From NCBI GenBank assembly GCA_026874595.1, contig CM049310.1, positions 48,187,058 through 48,251,057 of the forward strand: a DNA stretch of 64,000 bases, given 5' to 3'. A program made the position numbers and the translations under genes. The notes under the pieces are model-generated. The model made no database searches. It worked only from the letters and a program-made list of their open reading frames with translations, and had not been told where the DNA came from. Of the stretch, positions 35,887-46,800 are shown piece after piece. How positions within the stretch are numbered: position 1 is the first letter of the stretch; each line of letters opens with the position of its first letter. Source of the DNA: Sipunculus nudus. Lineage: Eukaryota > Annelida > Sipuncula > Golfingiida > Sipunculidae.

Positions 35887-38800
35887 CAGGGTTCGGTTTT
35901 AGGCTGCCCAAAACCTGTTTTCGGCAGGGCAGAGCCTAAAACCTGCCGTTAACTGCCTAAAATAGGTTATAACCTGCCTAAAACTGCCTTTAACTGCCTG
36001 AAACCTTACATTCCCTCACCTTTGACTTGTAGTTTAACTATGTTTTATTGTTACACAACTAAATGCATAAAAGAAATATGCTCAACAAATAAAAAGTGAG
36101 GAACATTTTACTTAAACTAAATAAATTAAACTATGATACAAACAAGGGACCCATGGGTCACGGCGCTCAGCTGTTATATATGATAAAAAATATGATTTGG
36201 GAAAGAGGCATATGCTGGTTTTGTGTGGTAATAAATATAAGCTTTATTATGAGTTGTTGGTGTTTAGCTTATGTATGATTTTGATAGTATTTTTGAGACA
36301 GGGAAGAGGATTGATTTCATTTATTTTATTAACAAATGGAGTGCTATTGTCACACAGATTTTGACTTGGCCATATAACTTATAAGCAGCACATATAATAA
36401 AAGAGTTTAACTATTTATTAAAATTTAATAACAAATATTGTGCCAATATTATTTTTATTAAAAATAACAAGAGAATCATATGATTTTTTTAATAAAATAT
36501 AACTGAACTAATTATTAAAATAATATTATAGAATATATGCATTTATGAATACATTTTGAAAGTATTTGCACTGGTATTCAAATACTTTCATTTTTACCTG
36601 AATTCCCATTCTTATGCGAGAAATTTTATAATGGAGTACATATTCATATTCATATACATTTGCAAAGTATTTGCACCATGTCTGGTATTTATTCAGTTTT
36701 AGCCAAACAATGATGTTGAGAATCCAGAATATAACAAAGGACCCATGGGTCATGACAAAAGTTTGAAATTTTTGCAAATGCAAAATATGAAAAATATTCT
36801 ATTGTAATGATTTATATTTATATAAGCATATGAGAAGCTAAGAGGAAAGGGCCCTCCTACTTGGTTACAGTAAAGTTCTCAATATATGATTGCAAACTAA
36901 TACTCTGACAAGACTGTCATGAAGAAAAACAGTAAAAGTTTTGAGATACTGTGATGCATATGAAAAATTTACAGATGGACAGGCAAGTTGACAGAATGGA
37001 CTAATACCTTCATTTCACTTTCAAAGGAATAATGCATTTAAGTTTATATATTTTTTTTGCATATCCACTTTTTTCATTAATAGTTTTTATCCGATTTATT
37101 TTTTTATTTACAAGTGTTATAAATTTGTAATATAAAAGTGAAAATATAAGTTAAAATATTAGAATTCTAAGTTGCAATCATTATATATCCAGATTGTAGC
37201 TCACATTGGGTCATATTATGCATACACATATATTTTATTATTTATAAATCAAATGTTTAAACTGAATGAAAAAGAAAATAATGCCACAAAATGGCATCTA
37301 CAAAATTATTCCTTGAATTCCTATTAAAAAGTTTTGCACATTGGAGTTTTCAGGACAAGCTTAATTTTATTCACCAAAATAAAATAAAAGATTCAGTAAA
37401 TTTGATAAAATAAAAACATCTTTTCAAATAAAGTATACACACTGTTGGTTGAATGAGGGACAAACAATATCATTATGCTAATTACAATCTCAGCTATAAT
37501 TAATAACTGGAATTAATAGTCAATTTCACACCTGGTGAAGTTTTACTCTTCTGAAGTAAAGCATTACTTATTCTGATGAACATCCATACTTTCATAGCAA
37601 TACATCACTTTGTGGACACAATTAAATGTGCACTTTAATCATTGTAACCCTGGTGGTACAATACAAAATCTAAAATGTAGCATGTCCAAGAATAAAATAA
37701 AATACAGAAAATTATAACGTTCATCTAGTTTATGCACCAGCTGGGGGGGGGGGGGGGTTGAGTGCAGGGCAGAGGAGAAGCCTGCTAGTAGTGGCCAAGC
37801 TGGGTCAAGGCAAGCTGCCTGGGGTGGGTTACATAATGCAAGTGAAGGCTGTACTACTAGGTTGGCCAGATATAAACAACACTTGACATGGTGTATGAAA
37901 ACTTGAATAAAAGCTACTCTTTTCAAACAATTTCTTTGAAATTTCAGATTATAAAAGATTAAATCCTTATGTATATATGCTGTGAAAATTAACTCAACAG
38001 TGCTTACAGGGAAAAAACGTGCCACTGCCAAAGTTGGACAAAATTTAAGGTATTAATTTTTTATTTATGCTTATAACTTGAAAAATTTGCAATATTCAGA
38101 TCTAATTTTGGGCAAACAATTGAATCTTGATTAAATAAAGTTATATTCCTGAAAAAAAGTCTTCAGCTTCAGCAATTCTCATGTTAAGTGAGCAAAAATA
38201 TTTCCTGATTTTTAAAAAATTGCATTATATTAAGGCCAATAACTTCAAAATAATACCCAATACTGACCTAATTTTTGGTATGTGCACAGAAAATGTATGG
38301 AAGAATATGAATACTAAATATGATCCAAAACAGATCAGTGGTTTTGATATTAGGCAGACTTGAAGTGTAACAATTGCTTTTTTATGGAAAAGGGAGGTTT
38401 TTCCTTAATATCCCGAAGGAACGAAGTTCTAATGACCCAAATTTTGGTATCGTAGGAGATTTTGGGGACATCTAATGGTATGCAGAATTTTGGATTCGTA
38501 GGTCCAACAGTTTTAAAACTTGCCCTGTTAACGGACAGACGGCCGGACGGACGGTCGACGGACAAAGGACCATGACTATAGCTCAGATGACTTATAGTCA
38601 GCTGAGCTAAAAAAGCATCAAATGAATGCAACACTACTTCAGGTTTAATCTGACAGTTTTAGCTTGTATACCCAAAATATAATCTGAGGTCTCTCACCTT
38701 CATTACTGCCATTACTGCCAATTTATAAAATAATGCTCATACTGTAAGCTTATAACCAGAGAGTTTGATTGGCTTTATGATCACAAGGGATTAAATATTG

Positions 38801-39575
38801 TTATATATGCGAAAGAATGTTTCCTAAATTAAGTTGTTCCATTTACACTGATAAATAAACTGAAAATGAGAAAATATATTGCAGTGAATATGTTGCAAAC
38901 CACAGAATATTCATATTCACTTTCGGACCATGTTCAACCTGAAGGTCTGAGAAACCTACAAGTCAGAGGCCCTGACTGCATCACCCAGTAAAAAGTTTGA
39001 CTCAAGAACAGTTTTCAGGGCAAGGGCTTTGATTACATCATCCTAGTCATTTATGAAAGTTGACATGAACATCTACAAGGACACTGCAGTGAGAACATTG
39101 GGTCTTATGACCCCATCACCCTGATAAATAGTAATTAACTGGTCTAATCAAGCATGGCCTCCCCTTCTGATTCTGGAGGCTCTGTTACATAATTCCTGGT
39201 AGCAGGGCACTCATCAGCAAACCCAAAGGGTCCTGATAATGACACTACCTTGGCCAATAAAACCATGTGCCACACAAACATGGTTTTATGCTCAAGAAAC
39301 CTATACAGGCTCTTTGATGACTGCATGATACCAGCCAACTGGAAATTATGCATTCCTTATACCTGAAACCTTCCAGAAGCCAAACAAAGCCTTGTGACTG
39401 CATCACCATTTCCAGTTAGATAGTTTTTTAGATCTTTAAGTCAAAATTCAAACAAATACAGGTTTTAGGCACATTTGGTGCCCAAAACCTGCCTAAAACC
39501 TGTTTTAGGCGGGGCAGTATTAACCAGGTTATAACCTATGGTTAAAACCTTCCTGCCTAAAACCTGCCAACCCTG
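35887..39575. mobile_element. Non-autonomous hAT-type element (3,689 bp) in the transposase of element 2
   Basis: The left end CAGGGTTCGGTTTTAGGC and the right end, on the other strand, CAGGGTTGGCAGGTTTTAGG are inverted repeats. Both are followed by many GGTTTTAGGC/GCCTAAAACC subterminal copies. The 8-bp target ACCCTAGG is perfect at 35879-35886 and 39576-39583, the duplication size of hAT. No hAT transposase is found inside. The interior carries a reverse copy of the bivalve-type repeat (36141-38611) and AT-rich filler. Confidence 0.9.
36141..38611 (-). mobile_element. Bivalve-type repeat, copy E, reverse orientation inside the hAT element
   Basis: On the minus strand it starts with the head hairpin (agctcagctgactataagtc), has the GTCC/GACGG tetranucleotide block (seen here as ggacagacggccggacggac) and ends 'gtgacccatgggtcccttgt'. 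It is similar along most of its length to copies C and D, including the 'aaaatgaaagtatttgaata' segment. About 2.47 kb. Confidence 0.8.
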
Positions 39576-40797
39576 ACCCTAGGGCTTCCATCATCCCTAA
39601 AATGCACTATGCTGTACATCTGCCAACACAAATGAGGCGCTTTGGGGCCTCTGAGACACCACTGGTGCATGCGATTCGAAGGTAAACATGGCTTCTTTAA
39701 ACAAAAAAAATATAAAAACTTCAAGAATATACCGAAGAGCATGTCAAACTATCACCAGTTACACGTGTTGGCGACAAATGTCAGTGGATGGGGGAAGGTC
39801 CAAGAACTATTTTTATGAAGGGGACTTTGTTCAGAAGGGGAAACAAATTAAATTTTCAGAAGTATTTCTAGAGTTCATCGAAGCTCTTCAGGTTAAGAGT
39901 GGTAGCCTGGTTACTCAGGATACCATGGTGTATGAAACACCAGGGGTATCTATTCAGGGTCTTGAATACAGACTGGGGTGTGCTCTTGTGAGGGATTATG
40001 CAGAAGAGGAACCAGTATTTGTGCAGGTGAAGAATATTATAGTGTTCAACCTGGAAAAGTTTTTTATTGTTGAACGCATGATTACACTTTGCTTTGATGT
40101 TCATCCTCTTTCATATAAACTTGAGGCCACTGGAGACTTAGATTTGCTTACACTGCATGACTTATCTTCCCCATGGCCTGTCAGTGTTTACAATATCAAT
40201 GGGTCCCTCATGGTTCCAAATGTGCACTCTCACACATGTGAATTTTTCTAAAGAATCTTAAGGATGCATAAATTATAGACACTCTCTGTGTCATCTGAAT
40301 TGAGTACATACTATGATTCAATGTGCTCAAATTCAGTTTAATGAAGATAACACCTGCTATGGCACAATAGCATTTCATGTAATCTCTGCGCATGTTTATC
40401 ATGCTGTGTACTATTTATCATTATTATATCAGGTACCATATTTATTGTGATCTTCCTCTGTGCTATAAGTGTCATACCCCAGAGAACTATATCTGTTACT
40501 TCCTCTTTATTCCAATAGTACCAGTGTATCAAGTTCTTCTCAGACCTGTGTCACATAGGGCACTTCATATATTTGCATGTGCATGCACGTTTATCTAGTA
40601 AGGACTGTAGAACAGTGCCTCCATGCATGTATCTCAGAATTCTTTTTAGTACTGCGTGTATCCGGGTTTTATAGTTCTGATAGATTGACTTTCCTGGAGC
40701 AAGTGTTCAGTTATATTTGTCACATAAGCATTTATGTTATAAGCACACAAAGTAAAAGCACATATATATATATTCACCTACATAAAGACAAAAAACA

Positions 40798-40885
40798 ATG
40801 GAGCTGTTCAAAGTCTGCTCTTCCGACCAAAAGATTAAGAAGATTATATATGGTGCAAAAGATGTCAAAGACCTGAAGGAAAAAG
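40798..40885 (+). CDS. Accessory gene 2, exon 1 (first half of CIDE-N)
   Basis: Begins MELFKVCSSDQKIKK and ends in GTAAGT at 40886, phase 1. The F-x-VCS-x-D start followed by a basic stretch is the usual start of CIDE-N. Confidence 0.65.
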
Positions 40886-43800
40886 GTAAGTAAACCTAAA
40901 ATGTGGTTTATTGTATACAAGTTACTAAAATTATTAGCATTTTTGGTTTGTCCATTAAGAGTATTAACTCTTGTTACTTTTATATGCAAAGTGTAAACAT
41001 TTCTATATCCCACTTTTCATTACATTCAAGACAAACTGTTTAACTGTTGCAGCAACTTTAAAAAGACCTGTTTACTTATTGTGCTTGACAAGTCATGTGT
41101 GAACAGTTTAATAATAATCCTAGATCTTCTCTCTGTTCATTCAGCAAGAGTAAAGCTAGGGTTGGCCAGTGCAGAACAGCTGGTGATGGTTACAGATGGC
41201 TACAAAGTTGAGGATGATGCTCCACTTGAGTTTTTTAAAGGCCAAGAGCTCATGGTGTTACAAGCTGGAGAGAATTGGCAACCAGTCCAAAGCACATCTA
41301 ACATCCTGCCTCGGGAAACTGCTGGTAAAACATTAGCAAACATACTTTTAATCCCTTCACAAACATATGAAAGGTGTGCACCCTTGGGAATGAATACTGA
41401 ATCACATCTACTCATTCAACTGCATAATGTTTAGCTCAGCTGACTGAAAGTCATCTGAGCTAACCCTTACCCCATCATCAGAATTACATTCTCATCAAAT
41501 TCATGCATAGTTAATGAGGTCAGAGGTCACCAGATACACTATGGGCATATTATGCAGGTTTGCAATGCTCTTGTTCACTTTCATTCACATACGTCAGTAA
41601 ATAAGAATACTTTAGCCTTCAAATCATATGGAAGGTTTCTTTGGAGCTAAGTGAATGCAATGGAAACTGTATTGAACAGAATTATTTCAGATTGGTCAAA
41701 TTTTGCTGATTGGAAAATTTCTGATTTCCTTCAGTCCTTGAAAAAATTGTCCAGCCCATTATTTTACCCCATTTCTCTAAGACATTTGCTGCTTTTTTAG
41801 CTCAGCTGACTTTCAGTCATGCTGAGCTATAGCAATCACTCTTTGTCCGTCGTCCGTCTGTCCGTCTGTCTGTCTGTCCGTCTGTCCGTTAACCTGGCAC
41901 AAATCATAACTGCTGGACGTAGAACCTTGTAACTTTACATTCTGAGAGGTCAATGAAAAATCTCCTTGGAAACCAGAAATTAGGTCTCTGTTACCCATAT
42001 CCTTCGAGCTATGGGGCCCCAAAGTACCCCCCAGAAAAATAAAAAATTTCATACAAAAACTTCAATATCTCATTAAATACTTGACTGATGGTCATGATTT
42101 TTGGCATACATATTGATCAAGAGGTGTTCCATCAGTTCCTGCAGACTGGTGGCACAACCTGTATTTTTTTGGGTTTTTTTTACAATTTTTTCCTCTATTT
42201 TTGAGACCTTTAAGGATGCTGTCATCTGTTAGCGTGGCACAAATTGTAACTACTGGACCTAGAATCTTCATTCTTGATACACTGAGAGACCTATGAAAAG
42301 TCTCCATGGAAACCAGAAATTAGGTCTCTGTTACCCATATCCTTCGAGCTATTGGGCCCCAAAGTACCCCCCAGAGTAGTCAAAAATTTAATACAAAATC
42401 TTCAATATCTCAATAACTACAACACTGATGGTCATGATTTTCAGCATACATATTGATCATGAGCTGTTCCATCAGGTTCTGCAGACTGGTAGCGCCACCT
42501 CTATTTTTTTCAAATTTTTACGAATTTTTTTCTTTTTTTTTGAGACCTTTAAAGATGTGGTTATCTGTCAACAGGGTACAGATTGCAACAACTGGACCAA
42601 GTAACTTCATTCTTGTCATGCAAAGAGGCCCATGAAGAGTGCCTGTGGAAACTTGAGATTAGGTCTCTGTTACCCATATACTTCAAGCTATAGGACTCTG
42701 AAGTATCCCTCAGAATAATGGACAATTTGATACAAAAGCTGAAGTATCTGAACCCCCCCATTCCCTCCCTGTGAATGGTGGTTTTGTTAGTAAACTGTTG
42801 TGAGCTTTTCTGTATTAATGAGAATTTTCCCTGTTAAAGTTTATACGCCAGAGTAAGCCAACCGAAAATTTTCCCTTATTGGGCCTATTATCGCCCTTCC
42901 CGCCTCGTTCCCGTGTATCTAGGTCACACTTCCGTTACCCATAATCACATTTTCGAAGGCGTAAGGAAGAGGACTGGGAGGGAGCGATGTTTGTAATACA
43001 GAAAAGCTCATAACAGTTTACTAACAAAACCACCATTCACAGGGAGGGAATGGGGGGGTTTTATTACGTAAACATAATTGTGAGCTGTTTCTGTATTAAT
43101 GAGAAAAGAACAGACATGCCTTGGGGAGGGAGCACCTACCTGAAATGCTGGAACGAGGAGAATCTCAGTGCTGGGATGGAGCAGCAGACAACACCGGCGG
43201 AGGAACAGACAGAGAGGAAGATGATGGCCTGGAAAATTGGAGGACCTCACCAGATGCGATCACAGGGCCAAGGGAGTAAAGGCCCGAAGCCTGGAGCTGA
43301 ACATCCTTCAGATAAAAGCGGGTGAAGGTAGATGGGAATTTCCAGTATCCCTTCTTGACCAATTGATTGGGTGAGATCCCGGAAAAATGGCCCAAAGAAG
43401 TCGAAAGAGCTCGAATGTCATGAGCCTTGATAAGAAGTTGTTCTAAGGTGGATGGAGAAGCAGATTCATATGCGGCGATGATAGTAGCCTTGAGCCACGC
43501 ACAAATGGTGATAGGGCTAATCTCCTTATGGGAAGTTGTGACTTTAGTAGAAATAAACAACTTCTTGCGCCCGCCCCCGTAAAGACTGAGTAGCTTTAAG
43601 AGAATAGCGTAACGCACGAACCGGGCAATTGGTAGCCCCATAACGGTACTGACCGTTCGGGAGCGCCGGAATGTGCCAAGCAGACGGAGGATCATCAAAA
43701 TTTTGGTTCTTTCAATAAAATTCTGGAGGAAAATGCAGGGTGGCCGACGAACCGTCAACCGCAATTTGCGTGAATTTCGGATCAGCCACTAGGGCATGAA

Positions 43801-46800
43801 GCTCAGAACGGCAACCAGCTGAGGCAAGAGCGAGGAGGAAAACCGTTTTCCGAGATAAATGGAGAAGATGGGCCAAACGCAACGGCTCATCAGGGGGTTC
43901 CCGGAGGTGACGTAAGACGACGTCCAGGCGCCCGGAAGGTGCAACATACCGAGGACGAGACACACGGGCATGAACCCCCTTGAGAAAATCCGACACCAAA
44001 GGATGATAGAGGACACGATCGTGACCCAGCGGACGGAGGACAGACAGCAGGGCGGCACGATAACCACGCAGAGAGGGATAGGATAAATGTTTATCCTGTA
44101 GTAAGAACACGAAAAAATCCAAAACCGCCACAAGGGATGGATCTAAAGGGGAGATACCCTGGGAAGACGTCCACTCGGTGAAGAGACGCCACCGGGAGTC
44201 ATAGATGCGGTCCTAAGAACGGCGACGGGGAGCCGAGGCAAGGAGAGCAGCCGGACTTGAAATGCCCTGATTCTTGAGGTGTCCGAGGAGAGCACGCATG
44301 CGCATAGAGGGCACGACCGCAATGGGCGACGAGCTCGAGGGAACGACGGGAGCGCGATGCGGAGCGGAAGTAGAAGTGGGGGGTGAGAGAGAAGCGAGCG
44401 CCACAGAGGAAACCAGGGAGCCGCAGGTTGAAACGGGAGTATGAGAAGAAGGGTAGTCTGGTCCGCACGTGACAAGCGGAGAAGGACACGGCGGAGGAGA
44501 TGAGGCGCCGGAAACGCAAAGAGAAACCGGTGAGACCAGGCGATCGAAAACACTCTGAACAACCGGGAGCGGAAGGAGCGGCAGGGAGGGAGGAGACCCC
44601 GGATGCTGGGAAAGGGCGTCCGCGAGGATGTTTGAAACTCCCGGAAGATGGGATGCCCGAACAGACGCCCGGAGAGAGATGCATAGATCGAACAAAAGGT
44701 AAGTCTCCTGCATGAGCGAGGGAGACCGAGTACCGCCCTGCCTGTTGATATAGGCCACCACCGTGGTATTGTCGGTCCGGACAAGAATGTGACGTCCGAG
44801 CAAGCGGGGAGACCAGTGGGAGATCGCAACGGACGGACGGCACGCAGTTCCAGGAGATTGATATGGAGCAGACGTTCCGACGGGGACCATATCCCCTAAG
44901 CGCGAAGATCGGCAAGATGGGCCCCCCAACCGAGGAGAGACGCATCGGTATATATGGTGCAATCGACTTCCCTGGAAAAAGGAACGCCGCGCAGGAGAAA
45001 GGAAAGGTCCAACCAGGGGCGAAGGGACGCCAAGTGAGCCGAAACGGGCGGATCGTAGGATGAACCGAGGTGAACCGGAGAAGGCCGTGACGGCGCAGGA
45101 TAGACTGAATCGGACCGAGGTACAGTCGGCCGAACGGGATAAAGGACGAGGCCCAGTTGAGAGCACCGTGGAGAGAAGCCGCTGCGCGCGAGTCGTCACG
45201 GCCCCGCGTGAGAAAAGAACGAATTAGTCTGCGGAGCTTGAGAGCAAAATCGCGAGGGAGCGACGCCGTGCAGGATGCAAAATCGAGCGTGACACCCAGA
45301 AATTGGAGGGACTTGGTGGGAGTGAGAAGAGATTTCTCCGCATTGACCAGGAAGCCAAGGTTCTGAAGTAAGGTGAGAACCCGGGAGCGATGCGACAGTC
45401 AGAGGGAACGATCGGCCGCATGGACCAGCCAATCGTCTAGATAAGGGAGCACTGAAATGCCCTGGGAACGGAGATAACTCGTGACCGTGTGAACCAGCAT
45501 GGTAAATATCCAGGGGGCCACGTTGAACCCGAACGGAAGGGCCCGGAATTGAAAAACGCGGTTCCGATACGCGAAGCGAAGGAACGGTTGAGACGATGGA
45601 TGGATCGGAACGTGAAAATAGGCATCGGTAAGGTCGATTTTGAACGCCCAATCCTTCCGCCGAACAATGCGGAGGACCGCATGGATATTGAACATCCGAA
45701 CCGGGGGCGGACAGATGAATGAATTGAGGAGCTTCAGGTTTATGATCGGGCGCCAACGGCCGTGCGGTTTTGGAACAAGAAAAAGGCGAGAGTAAAACCC
45801 CACGGTGGATGGGGAAACCTCGAAAATGGCCCGTTTGTCTAGCATAGATTGAATGGCCTCCTCCAAAGCGAGGCGTTTGGCCGGATCGGACGGAGGCGGA
45901 GTGAAGAACGGGTGCACAGTGACGGGAGGTGCGTGCAAAAACGTAAGACGGAATCCAAACTTTATGGTGCTGAGAATTAAACGCTGGGAGGTAATACCCG
46001 CCCACGCGGGAAAATGGGCGCTGAGACGAGCGCCGACCGGAGCGACAGAGGCATTTCCTGGTCGACCCTCATTTGGAGGATCGACCACGAAAAGGCTGAG
46101 AACGGCTGGAACGGCCTGAAGGACGTGAAGACGGAGCTGATGCGCGACGCGGCTGAGCGGAAGCCGCAAGCGGAGGCTGAGAGCGGGGAACGCGGAAGGA
46201 AGGCCGAGGTGCAATAGAGGTCGAGCGGAGGCGGGCCTGATGATCCGAACGCTCCAAGGCGCGGTCAAAGAGAGGCCGTAAATGGCCGCCAAACAGCAGG
46301 GAACCGGTGAAAGGCTGAGAATAAAGCTCGGTTAACTCCGCCTGTGTAAGCTCCGGCTTTAAGTGCTCTAAGGAAAGGGTAGCAACCGATCGAAACAGGT
46401 AGCCCGGTACCCACGGGAATTCCAGAGGGTACCGGGGGACCAAGGCGTATCCGAACCAGGCGGAAGTGGGGCCCCAGTAGTGGTAGAGCGAGACCCCGAG
46501 ACCACCACGTGGTGCTCACGTAAGAGATCCCTCGTGTGGTCGGCAAATTCCATACACACGGCGGGCGCGGCGGAGGGCGATTGCAGGGCGGCAGGATTCA
46601 AATAAGAACCGGCCGCCTTCGCCGAGGAAGTCCGAGGTTGTAACCTACGGAACTTCGGACCACTAGGGTTAGCCTCCTGTGTGGAGGTAGCCACGAGGTC
46701 CAGAAGCGCAGATTTGCGCGTACGCCAAGCCTGGCGTTGCAGCGCAATCTCCGACCACTGGTCTGGTGCCAGGGCGGGATCGGCTGACTGAGAAGACGGG

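Larger units (their letters stand above)
34061..40251 (+). pseudogene. Zinc-finger CMC-type transposase of element 2, frameshifted and split by a hAT insertion
   Basis: Same family as 21178-23637. It begins with two C2H2 fingers (FHCNICTYSARYYGHFQKHY; LTCNIGSCAYTARKW, HVH). The frame changes near 34250-34290 and again near 35680, with in-frame stops at 34632-34634 and 35103-35105. Conserved sites survive: ILSTDDLEIVNPLG, VIAACDTLAANSLG followed by CRNCNC, and VHDPMHILLEGIVP. Coding homology stops at 35886 and resumes at 39584 (IIPKMHYAVHLP), then MRFEGKHGFFK (39669) in another frame and a C-terminal part in a third frame to 40251. The 8-bp duplicated ACCCTAGG marks the hAT insertion inside the coding region. 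This gene cannot make a full transposase. Confidence 0.8.

Noticed and set aside
41872-41890. CRISPR-like array in the (GTCC)n blocks
   Set aside because: Simple tetranucleotide microsatellites without spacers, in a eukaryotic genome.
42092-42307. Minus-strand frames such as those at 42092-42307 and 55305-55520 that look conserved
   Set aside because: They are alike only because they lie on two copies of the same non-coding repeat; frames are not kept in the other copies.
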